From positions 310,001 through 374,000 of the forward strand of contig NZ_JAFVME010000010.1 of the NCBI RefSeq assembly GCF_018492665.1: a stretch of DNA of 64,000 nucleotides, in the 5' to 3' direction. Positions 42,842 through 50,129 of this stretch are shown piece after piece. Made by a program: the position numbers and the translations under genes. Each line of letters starts with the position of its first letter. Positions within the stretch are counted from its first letter, which is position 1. Origin of the DNA: Pedobacter sp. B4-66 (lineage in GTDB: Bacteria; Bacteroidota; Bacteroidia; Sphingobacteriales; Sphingobacteriaceae). The notes below the pieces were generated by a model. The model did no database searches, was not told the DNA's origin, and was given only the letters and a program-made list of their open reading frames with translations.

Positions 42842-43522
42842 ATGAACACAACCATTAAACCTTACCTGTTAGCAGCTTTATTTCTTACCAGTGCATTCGT
42901 ATCCTGCAATCAATCAGAAAAAACAGGAGATCAGCGATTCGACCAAAAAGCGGTTGTACTTAATGATAGCGCAGTTAAGATACAGATGAATTTTATTAGC
43001 CGAAACATATCTAAAGATTCAGTTTTAAAAGTAGCTAGCCTCTGGAAACAGGCCATAAAAATTGATCCTACTTATCAAATTGCATACTTGAACCTGTGGA
43101 ATTTCAATAACTCCATGCAACTGTTTAATGAAAATATCCCCCTATCTTCTGATTGGTTAAAAAACCAGCCAAACAATCCGGATATTTTAATAAAACGAGG
43201 ATTAATATACGAACAGCTAGGCAAAACCGACCTATCAAATAAGGATTATGAGGCAGCACTACAGATTATTTCGGCCAAACCTGCACCTGCAATAAACAAA
43301 GACATGACCCAGGAACAAATTGCTGAAGCAATTTCAAGAGCCTTCAATATTTTTATAATTAAAAAAGATAGTAAAGAACCATTGGAAGTGCTAAGTAAAT
43401 TACAAGCACTCTTCCCAAAAGACACTAAAGTTGAATCGGGATATGAAGCGCTTAAAAGTAGCACAAGAGCGGAGTATATAAATACGGTTTTAGGTCAGGA
43501 TGGCTTACTTGCTCATACGTAA
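42842..43522 (+). CDS. TPR-like lipoprotein
   Basis: 226 residues with a lipoprotein signal ending TSAFVSC (Cys about 22, from LAALFLTSAFVSCN). The mature part is all helical, with short TPR-like pairs such as VLKVASLWKQAIKIDPTYQI and PDILIKRGLIYEQLGKTDLS, ending in GYEALKSSTRAEYI. Ordinary Bacteroidota surface or periplasmic scaffold; partner unknown. An 11-bp tandem array follows its stop by 15 bp. Confidence 0.72.
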   Translation: MNTTIKPYLLAALFLTSAFVSCNQSEKTGDQRFDQKAVVLNDSAVKIQMNFISRNISKDSVLKVASLWKQAIKIDPTYQIAYLNLWNFNNSMQLFNENIPLSSDWLKNQPNNPDILIKRGLIYEQLGKTDLSNKDYEAALQIISAKPAPAINKDMTQEQIAEAISRAFNIFIIKKDSKEPLEVLSKLQALFPKDTKVESGYEALKSSTRAEYINTVLGQDGLLAHT

Positions 43523-43536
43523 AATAGTTCGTAGTA

Positions 43537-43580
43537 AGTCCATGTTGAGTCCATGGTAAGTCCATGTCTAGTCCATGTTT
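43537..43580. repeat. 11-bp tandem repeat array, four units
   Basis: Units AGTCCATGTTG, AGTCCATGGTA, AGTCCATGTCT and AGTCCATGTTT follow directly with exact 11-bp period: seven fixed bases AGTCCATG with the last three or four variable. It lies in the gap between two convergent genes and is followed by TCCCTGAAAAAAGG, then an inverted copy of part of the array (43595-43609). Confidence 0.8.
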
Positions 43581-43609
43581 TCCCTGAAAAAAGGTGGACT
43601 TACCATGGA
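43550..43609. repeat. 15-bp inverted repeat arising from the array
   Basis: TCCATGGTAAGTCCA (43550-43564, spanning units 2-3) and TGGACTTACCATGGA (43595-43609) are exact reverse complements. In RNA this makes a 15-bp stem with the rest of the array and TTTTCCCTGAAAAAAGG in the loop, which may serve as a terminator between the two convergent genes. Confidence 0.7.
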
Positions 43610-43659
43610 TCCAACCTTTGATCAATCTGGAGCAACACAAACTCTCATCTAGCACTTGG

Positions 43660-45000
43660 TTAAGTTGTTTTTAAAAATTGTTGAAACCAATAACCGGAAT
43701 CTTTAATGGTTCTGTGTTGAGTTTTAAAATCTGTATGAACCAGTCCAAAACGTGCATTGAAACCCTCTGCCCATTCAAAATTATCCATCAATGTCCAGGC
43801 CATGTATCCTGAAATATTTAACCCTTCATTTTTAGCCTTTAGCAAGGCAGCTAAATAAAGCTCAAAATAAGCTATCCGTTCCGGATCGTGAACATGACCA
43901 CCGGAAAGCTTATCATGATATGCTGCCCCATTTTCGGTAATCATTAACTTCTTAATACCTGGATAGGAAGCAAATTGTTTGATTATATTATAAAAACTAT
44001 CGGCGTTTATTTCCCATCCCATTGCGGTATGAGGTTTCTTTCGGCTTTTTGCCTTTACTTCCCATGCTTGTAAAACAGGAATAAACGCATTGTATTTTAT
44101 AGTTAGCGGGAAATAGTTTTGCAAACCAATAAAATCGAAGTCAAAAGTTAGGCGTTCGGTATGTCGCCAGGTAGAATGCTGAATAGAAAACTTCTCCATC
44201 AAATCCCAATCCGCTCCTGGATAGCCCATTCCGAGTGTTGGTTCAATAAACAACCTGTTCATTAAACAGTCTATCCTTTTAGCGGCTGTTACATCGGCAT
44301 CGCTTTGCGTATAAGGCATAACCTCTGAGCAAGAGAAGCTGGTACCAAGATTAGCATTCTGAACTTCAGCCCTTAATATTCGTCCGCCATCGGCTTGTGC
44401 TATTGCGGTATGATGAACGGCTGAAAAGAAATTGGTTAAACCTGTTTTTCCGGGGGCATGTATGCCCAGCATGTAGCCAAGCGAGGTAAACCCGAAAGGT
44501 TCATTTAAAACTATCCAGTTCTTAACCTTATCACCATATTCCTTGGCGCAGATAGATACAAAGTTATTAAAGGAATCGTTGACGCTGTAAGCGGTCCACC
44601 CTCCTTCTTCTTCCAATGCATCTGGTAAATCCCAATGGTAAAGAGTTACATAAGGGATTATGCCATTAACGAGGCACTCATCAATCACATTGTGATAAAA
44701 TAAGATACCTTCTTTATTTATTTCGCCTTTACCGTAAGGAAGGATTCTGGGCCAGGAGATTGAAAACCTAAAAACGGAGAAACCAAGTGTTTTAACAAGC
44801 GCAATATCCTCTTTGTACTTATGATAAAAATCGCAAGTCTGTGTAGGCTGATGTCCTCTTTTTATTTTGCCTGATCTTTTAGAGAAGGTATCCCATATTG
44901 ATGGGCCTTTACCATAACCGTCTGCAGCACCTTCAATTTGCGCCGCAGCCGCTGCTACACCCCATAAAAAATCGGCTCCAAAATCAGACGCTTTAATCAT
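43660..45000 (-). CDS. GH1 family beta-glucosidase / glycosidase
   Basis: Retaining glycosidase, 446 residues from ATG 45000 (MIKASDFGADFLWG). The frame extends seven codons upstream to a TTG, less likely. Catalytic acid/base Glu lies in WIVLNEPFGF (residue 167 here) and nucleophile Glu in LMITENGAAYHD (356). SISWPRI and a Trp-rich C-terminal WTLMDNFEWAEGF complete the GH1 fold. No signal peptide, so it acts on small imported sugars in the cytoplasm. It lies 36 bp after the MutS-like gene and may be co-transcribed. Confidence 0.95.
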   Translation of the reverse strand: MIKASDFGADFLWGVAAAAAQIEGAADGYGKGPSIWDTFSKRSGKIKRGHQPTQTCDFYHKYKEDIALVKTLGFSVFRFSISWPRILPYGKGEINKEGILFYHNVIDECLVNGIIPYVTLYHWDLPDALEEEGGWTAYSVNDSFNNFVSICAKEYGDKVKNWIVLNEPFGFTSLGYMLGIHAPGKTGLTNFFSAVHHTAIAQADGGRILRAEVQNANLGTSFSCSEVMPYTQSDADVTAAKRIDCLMNRLFIEPTLGMGYPGADWDLMEKFSIQHSTWRHTERLTFDFDFIGLQNYFPLTIKYNAFIPVLQAWEVKAKSRKKPHTAMGWEINADSFYNIIKQFASYPGIKKLMITENGAAYHDKLSGGHVHDPERIAYFELYLAALLKAKNEGLNISGYMAWTLMDNFEWAEGFNARFGLVHTDFKTQHRTIKDSGYWFQQFLKTT

Positions 45001-45036
45001 ACTTATAGTTATTAAAGGCAATATGGCATTATGGTA

Positions 45037-46878
45037 TTAACTTAATGTTAAGCCTATCTGTTTGAGTAACAGGGCGGCATTAAATGTTTTGCAAGGGCCA
45101 TGCTTCAATTTATAATCAAACTTCATTTCGTCTTCTGCAATCTGAATATCAAAATGATAGTTTCTAACTTCGTGGCTATGGTCGGCTTCCATTTCTGAAA
45201 GCTGTAGGTCGTGAGTGGCAAACAGCGCAGGTGTTTTTTGTGCAATTAGCCTTTCAATGAACACTTTTGAACCCAGGTATTTATCCTTGCTATTGGTTCC
45301 TCTAAGCATTTCATCAATCAGCACAAATGAATTTTCGGAAATACTGATCGCATCGAGGATCATTTTAAGTCTGTTTAGCTCTGCTTTAAAAGTTGATGTT
45401 TGATCGTTCAGCGAATCCTTGATACGCATATATGAAAGCACTTTAAATATGGAAAGCGACATTTCTTTAGCGCAAACCGGAGCGCCTGAAAAGGCAAGCA
45501 CCATGTTAATACCTACTGTACGTAGGAATGTGCTTTTTCCGGCCATATTAGAGCCCGTAACGATGTCAACCGTCGGATGTCCCTCCAAACCAAAATCGTT
45601 CGCTACGCGCGCGCTTTCGTGAATTAGCGGATGTCCTAATTCAGTACCATGTAAGGTAAAGGTATCTGCAATTGTTGGAAAGTTCCAATCAGGCTGATTA
45701 TGATTAAGTGTTGCAAAGGAAATGAGCTCTTCGAACTGGCTGATCCTATACAGGCCTCCTACCAAATTAGCTGAAGATTTTGCATACCATTTAATTAAAT
45801 CGAAAGAGCATTTTAAATCTAAGAGTAAAAACAGGTTTAAAAGAAAACCTAAAAATGGGTTAAGTCTCACATCAAATGCCTTTATGATGGAAGCTAGTTG
45901 TTTGATTTGTTTACTTACGGGATCGTTTGTTTTATTTTTCTCGTCATTACCCTTAAAAAAGTCCTTAATATAAGGGCTCCGCCACGCTATATCTTCTGTC
46001 CACTTTACTGTGCCAGAAAAGGAGTCTAGTAAATTTGAGCTTCCTGTAAACCCATAATAAATCTGATTAATGTATTTAAGGTTGAAAAAGATGATCCCCA
46101 TATTAAATATGGCTACAAAGCCAAATATTTTCCATACATAGCCGCCAAATATAGCACCAAGTATAAGCAGACCTATGGTAATATAAGGCCCTATTTTTAC
46201 GTATAACTGAAGTACTTTACTTTTAGTAAATGTTAGGTGATTGGGTAGCTGATGCTCCAGCTTATCCTTAATAACATCAAGTTGGCCTGGTTTATGGTTT
46301 TGTAATTCGGCCCTGAAGTGAAAGGTTTTATCTATATGCTCAGTTAATTCGGCAATAGCTTCTTGTCGCTTTAAAATAACTTCCTTTTCATTTGGCCTCC
46401 CAAGATTTTCTGCAAGGATATTTAAGCCATTATTGGTATTGCATCTATTGATGTGAGCAAACAAAGTCCCTTGTCCGTAAATATCCAAATCAGATGAATA
46501 TGGATGGTATTCGTCGGCATAGTTTTCGCCATTGCTATATCCATTAATGTTTGAAGTAATGTGATTTACTTCATTTTGGTAAACCCACAAAAGCTGTTCT
46601 GCATAGGTTAGCTCCTGTTGCACCTCACTTTGCTTTTTAACCAAAATCATAAAAAGGATTACCGGGATAGCGGTTAGTGCTATTAATATCCAAGAAAACC
46701 CCATATTTATGATGAGGGTAACTATTAATATCTCGGCAATAAAAAGACCTAAGCGGGAGAATGATATTTTATTGAGTTTACTTTTGAGGCCATCAATTTG
46801 GGCTTGCTGACTCTCTACATTATTTCTGTAATCGTTTAAAATGCTATCTTTTGTTCTTATCATTGTATTTTTCTCCAT
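45037..46878 (-). CDS. Membrane-anchored MutS-family ATPase
   Basis: 613 residues unlike MutS or MutS2 in layout. N-terminal coiled coil (about 15-40), two membrane helices at 43-80 (LFIAEILIVTLIINMGFSW), a second helix pair at 230-268, then the MutS domain V ATPase: Walker A GSNMAGKST (442-450), Walker B FVLIDE (518-523), and the helix-turn HDLQLSEME near 557. No mismatch-recognition domain I and no Smr domain. This type is known from Bacteroidota as a DNA mismatch repair-like protein, but membrane anchoring suggests another role. Confidence 0.85.
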   Translation of the reverse strand: MEKNTMIRTKDSILNDYRNNVESQQAQIDGLKSKLNKISFSRLGLFIAEILIVTLIINMGFSWILIALTAIPVILFMILVKKQSEVQQELTYAEQLLWVYQNEVNHITSNINGYSNGENYADEYHPYSSDLDIYGQGTLFAHINRCNTNNGLNILAENLGRPNEKEVILKRQEAIAELTEHIDKTFHFRAELQNHKPGQLDVIKDKLEHQLPNHLTFTKSKVLQLYVKIGPYITIGLLILGAIFGGYVWKIFGFVAIFNMGIIFFNLKYINQIYYGFTGSSNLLDSFSGTVKWTEDIAWRSPYIKDFFKGNDEKNKTNDPVSKQIKQLASIIKAFDVRLNPFLGFLLNLFLLLDLKCSFDLIKWYAKSSANLVGGLYRISQFEELISFATLNHNQPDWNFPTIADTFTLHGTELGHPLIHESARVANDFGLEGHPTVDIVTGSNMAGKSTFLRTVGINMVLAFSGAPVCAKEMSLSIFKVLSYMRIKDSLNDQTSTFKAELNRLKMILDAISISENSFVLIDEMLRGTNSKDKYLGSKVFIERLIAQKTPALFATHDLQLSEMEADHSHEVRNYHFDIQIAEDEMKFDYKLKHGPCKTFNAALLLKQIGLTLS

Positions 46879-46942
46879 TGAACTGTTTTGCTTCGGCTCG
46901 GTTTGTTAAATATAGGGAATTGATTATTACTCCGCTAATTAG

Positions 46943-47416
46943 ATGAAAATTACACTACTTGTTACAGGAAAAACTGAAGAAAAATACCTTATTGAGGGTA
47001 TTGAAAAGTATTTAAATCGATTAAAACATTACATCGTCTTTAATATGATTGTTATTCCTGATGTGAAAAACACTAAAAACTTAAGTGAAGCACAGCAAAA
47101 AAGCAAAGAGGCTGAGATGATGTTAAAGCATATCAGTAATCCGGATACTGTGATTTTACTTGATGAGAAAGGCAAAAAGTATACTTCTGTTCTTTTTTCT
47201 AATTATTTAAACAAACAGATGATTGGAAGTGTTCAGCATTTGGTATTTGTAATAGGCGGGCCTTATGGCTTTGATGAGTCTGTTTATAAACGGGCTAACG
47301 GAAGCATATCGCTTTCTGATATGACTTTCTCTCACCAAATGGTACGTTTATTCTTTGTAGAACAGCTATACAGAGCTTTTAGCATTTTAAAAGGTGAGCC
47401 ATATCACCACGAATAA
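46943..47416 (+). CDS. rlmH: 23S rRNA (pseudouridine1915-N3)-methyltransferase
   Basis: SPOUT methyltransferase that modifies 23S rRNA after subunit joining. 157 residues, the usual size. The knot and cofactor region read VILLDEKGKKYTS and FVIGGPYGFDESV, with the C-terminal block SLSDMTFSHQMVRLFFVEQLYRA (in part) and LKGEPYHHE that define RlmH. Start ATG 46943. Divergent from the MutS-like gene. Confidence 0.97.
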   Translation: MKITLLVTGKTEEKYLIEGIEKYLNRLKHYIVFNMIVIPDVKNTKNLSEAQQKSKEAEMMLKHISNPDTVILLDEKGKKYTSVLFSNYLNKQMIGSVQHLVFVIGGPYGFDESVYKRANGSISLSDMTFSHQMVRLFFVEQLYRAFSILKGEPYHHE

Positions 47417-47477
47417 TCTGTGTTAATTTTATGGAAATTTAAAACGGCTTTCATCATTATATAAAAGGAGATTTACT

Positions 47478-47606
47478 ATGCGCTTACCATCAGATTATAA
47501 AAGAAATTATAGGTTTAAAAGCGACAAGAGAAAGGATCGTTTAAGCTATATTATTGCTATTGTTGTTTCGGCAATAGCATTTTTGCTGATCTGGTATCTG
47601 GCTTAA
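47478..47606 (+). CDS. Small single-pass membrane protein (42 residues)
   Basis: The frame reads MRLPSDYKRNYRFKSDKRKD, then RLSYIIAIVVSAIAFLLIWY and LA. The first half is strongly basic and the second is one hydrophobic helix (about 24-41), giving a cytoplasmic N-terminus with a membrane tail. A perfect AAAGGAG site sits seven bases before the ATG, rare in this window. A clean stop is followed by a terminator after five bases. Such tail-anchored peptides are often partners of membrane complexes; no homologue is recognised. Confidence 0.7.
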   Translation: MRLPSDYKRNYRFKSDKRKDRLSYIIAIVVSAIAFLLIWYLA

Positions 47607-47610
47607 AACA

Positions 47611-47642
47611 ACGAAGCCGAATTATAAATAACCCGGCTTCGT
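47611..47642. terminator. Terminator after the small membrane gene
   Basis: ACGAAGCCG (47611-47619) pairs with CGGCTTCGT (47634-47642), a 14-nt loop between. T-rich sequence on both sides, so it can serve the convergent DUF5606 gene as well. Confidence 0.8.
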
Positions 47643-47662
47643 TTAATATTGTAATTAGCTAA

Positions 47663-48202
47663 CTACACGCCTTTTTTACTGGTCATGCTTGCTTTTTTAG
47701 CTGGTTGTGATGTTTTAGCCGGCGCTTTTGCATTTGATGGCTTTGGCGTACCTTTTGGCTTTTTATCGCTTTTCTCTTCTGCTTTTAAAGCTTCTTGCTC
47801 TGGCGTTACTGAAGGTGCTTCCTCTGAAAACAAAGGCAACTCTTTTAGTAAATGATACCAGGTAATGATCTTTTTCATGTCAGAGGTATATACTTTCTCT
47901 TCATCATGAGCTGGAGCTACTTCTTTAAAGAATGCTTTTAAAGCCGTTATGTCTGATTTTGCATCAGGAACGTTTCCTTTAGCGGCAGCAATGTTAGCCA
48001 AAACATCTACAAGTTTCAGATCTTCATCTTCACCGTAAATGGTAATGTCTTCTAATGATGCAAGTTTGGTTGTAGTAATATTGGCTACAATTTTAACTTT
48101 CTGAGCATCAAGGCTCTCAAGAACATATCCGCCTTTATTTTGCCCTACTAGTTTAAATAGGCCTGGTCTCCCAGATACTGCTACTATTCCTCTTAAATTC
48201 AT
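47663..48202 (-). CDS. DUF5606 domain protein
   Basis: 179 residues. It opens MNLRGIVAVSGRPGLFKLVG, followed by VKIVANITTTKLASLEDITI, the compact domain of DUF5606, then a helical part, DVLANIAAAKGNVPD. The last 45 residues are Lys/Pro/Ala-rich (KPKGTPKPSNAKAPAKTSQ) and probably disordered, resembling a nucleic-acid-binding tail. The family is Bacteroidota-specific with no assigned function. A GAGG site precedes its ATG, and it begins two bases after the cyclophilin stop. Confidence 0.8.
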   Translation of the reverse strand: MNLRGIVAVSGRPGLFKLVGQNKGGYVLESLDAQKVKIVANITTTKLASLEDITIYGEDEDLKLVDVLANIAAAKGNVPDAKSDITALKAFFKEVAPAHDEEKVYTSDMKKIITWYHLLKELPLFSEEAPSVTPEQEALKAEEKSDKKPKGTPKPSNAKAPAKTSQPAKKASMTSKKGV

Positions 48203-48203
48203 A

Positions 48204-48665
48204 TTAATCCTCTATTACTTCTATTCCTAAAATCTTGTCACCTTGTTTAATATCATCAACAATATCGACATTTTCTACTACTTTACCGAATACAGTATGA
48301 TTTCTATCTAAGTGAGCAGTATTGTCTCTGCTGTGGCAGATAAAAAACTGTGATCCTCCAGTGTTTCTTCCGGCGTGTGCCATCGATAAAACACCACGGT
48401 CATGATATTGGTTCTCACCAGAAAGCTCACAATCAATTTTATAACCTGGGCCACCAGTACCTGCTAAGTGTGCTTTTGCAGGATCTTTAGAGTTTGGACA
48501 TCCAGCCTGAACCACAAAGTTTGGTATTACTCTGTGAAATGTAATCCCATCATAAAATCCTTCGTTAGCTAATTTTTTAAAGTTAGCAACTGTATTTGGT
48601 GCATCCTGATCATAAAACTGAACAGTCATGTTCCCTTTCTCTGTTTTAATTATTGCTTTACTCAT
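48204..48665 (-). CDS. Peptidyl-prolyl cis-trans isomerase (cyclophilin type)
   Basis: Cytoplasmic, about 153 residues from ATG 48665 (MSKAIIKTEKGNMTVQF). The upstream TTG is excluded because it lies in the promoter box. The cyclophilin core is complete: GITFHRVIPNFVVQAGC (catalytic Arg, Phe), GGSQFFIC and NHTVFGKVVENVDIV. No signal peptide. It assists folding of proline-containing proteins, and is followed by DUF5606 in the same operon. Confidence 0.96.
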   Translation of the reverse strand: MSKAIIKTEKGNMTVQFYDQDAPNTVANFKKLANEGFYDGITFHRVIPNFVVQAGCPNSKDPAKAHLAGTGGPGYKIDCELSGENQYHDRGVLSMAHAGRNTGGSQFFICHSRDNTAHLDRNHTVFGKVVENVDIVDDIKQGDKILGIEVIED

Positions 48666-48683
48666 GTTATTTTTTGTAAACGC

Positions 48684-48714
48684 CAAACTTAGATAAAATA
48701 GTTTTTATATGCAA
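48684..48714 (-). promoter_or_regulatory. Promoter of the cyclophilin operon
   Basis: Minus-strand TTG (48714-48712), 20 bp, then TAAGTTTG (48691-48684), 18 bp before the ATG at 48665. A full match to the Bacteroidota layout; this is the reason for the chosen start. Confidence 0.75.
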
Positions 48715-48797
48715 TTTATACTAAAAGCGTTATATGTACATTATAATTTTATATTGGTATACAAAAAATATACATTCGTACTCATTGATACAAACGC

Positions 48798-50066
48798 ATG
48801 ATTTTAAGCTTTAAAAAATTTGGCATTCTATTTTTCTTACTTGTAGTTACAATAGCTGCCAAGGCATCGTCTATTCTTATCTACATGGATGAGGATCAAA
48901 AGAATCATTTAAAGGCTTATGGCATTGCCTATTGGAGCATAAAGCAGAAAGCGGATGTTAGCTGGCTTTTGAATTATAGAGGTGGCAGCTTTTTAATCGG
49001 CTACAATAAAGCCATTGAAGATGAATGCAAAACAAGAGGCGTTTCTTATCAGATACTTGCAGATGGAAAGGTAACGGGTATTTTAAATGAGATCAGCGAT
49101 CCGCAGGTAAATATGGAAATGGTGAAGCTCGAAAAAGCTCCCAAAATAGCTGTTTACTCGCCCAAAAGTAAATTACCATGGGATGATGCCGTGACAATGG
49201 TACTTACCTATGCTGAAATCCCTTACGACGTAGTATATGATGATGACGTTTTGAAGGATAAGCTGTCGGCCTATGACTGGCTACACCTTCATCATGAGGA
49301 TTTTACCGGTCAGTACGGTCGTTTTTGGAGTTCATTTAGAAATGCGACATGGTATCGTGAGGACGTTAAAAATCAAGAAGCTACAGCTAAAAGAAATGGC
49401 TTTACTAAGGTATCTCAATTAAAACTTGCCGTGGCAAAACGAATAAAGGAATTCTGTACAGGTGGAGGCTTCCTTTTTGCCATGTGCTCAGGTACTGATA
49501 GTTTTGACATTGCATTGAGCGCTGAAGGCGTCGATATTTGCGAAAGTATGTTTGATGGTGATGCTGCTGATCCGCAGGCTCAGAGTAAACTTAATTACAA
49601 TAACACCTTTGCTTTTAAAGATTTTAAGCTTGATGAAAACCCTAATAATTACGAGTTTTCTGATATTGATGCTACCCAGACAAGAACACTGGTACAGTCG
49701 AATGATTTTTTCACTTTGTTTGATTTCTCTGCAAAATGGGATCTTGTGCCAACTATGCTAACTCAAAATCATGATAAGGTTATTAAAGGGTTTATGGGGC
49801 AAACTACCGCATTTAAAAAACGTGTTGTAAAACCAAGTGTAACTGTTCTTGGAGAAAACAAAGGTGCTGAAGAAGTGCGCTATTTAAATGGGGAGATTGG
49901 CAAAGGTCAGTTTACTTTCTATGGTGGTCATGATCCTGAAGATTATCAGCATGCTGTAGGAGATCCTCCAACAGACTTAAACCTGCACCCTAATTCGCCA
50001 GGCTACAGGTTGATATTGAACAATGTTTTGTTTCCCGCTGCTAAAAAAAAGCCTCAAAAGACTTAG
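48798..50066 (+). CDS. Secreted protein of unknown function, amidotransferase-like ('asparagine synthetase B' label)
   Basis: 422 residues with a signal peptide to about 23 (FGILFFLLVVTIAAKASS). Sequence relatives in Bacteroidota are often labelled asparagine synthetase B, but I see no N-terminal Cys nucleophile and no ATP-binding P-loop of that enzyme. Instead the middle has KIAVYSPKSKLPWDDAVTMV, IPYDVVYDDDVLK, LHLHHEDFTGQYGRF and FLFAMCSGTDSFDIALSAEG, and GQFTFYGGHDPEDYQHAVGD in part near the end, which looks like a class I amidotransferase/ThuA-type fold. An exported role in the periplasm fits better than asparagine synthesis. Confidence 0.65.
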   Translation: MILSFKKFGILFFLLVVTIAAKASSILIYMDEDQKNHLKAYGIAYWSIKQKADVSWLLNYRGGSFLIGYNKAIEDECKTRGVSYQILADGKVTGILNEISDPQVNMEMVKLEKAPKIAVYSPKSKLPWDDAVTMVLTYAEIPYDVVYDDDVLKDKLSAYDWLHLHHEDFTGQYGRFWSSFRNATWYREDVKNQEATAKRNGFTKVSQLKLAVAKRIKEFCTGGGFLFAMCSGTDSFDIALSAEGVDICESMFDGDAADPQAQSKLNYNNTFAFKDFKLDENPNNYEFSDIDATQTRTLVQSNDFFTLFDFSAKWDLVPTMLTQNHDKVIKGFMGQTTAFKKRVVKPSVTVLGENKGAEEVRYLNGEIGKGQFTFYGGHDPEDYQHAVGDPPTDLNLHPNSPGYRLILNNVLFPAAKKKPQKT

Positions 50067-50129
50067 CAATGAAAATATGTTCGCTCACTTCGTCATCTCG
50101 ACGATAGCTTTAATCTGCTCATTCGTAGT

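Noticed and set aside
43537..43609. CRISPR array
   Set aside because: Units are 11 bp with no separate spacers and no cas genes are in the window.
48798..50066. Asparagine synthetase B
   Set aside because: No N-terminal nucleophile Cys and no ATP-binding motif; the protein has a signal peptide.
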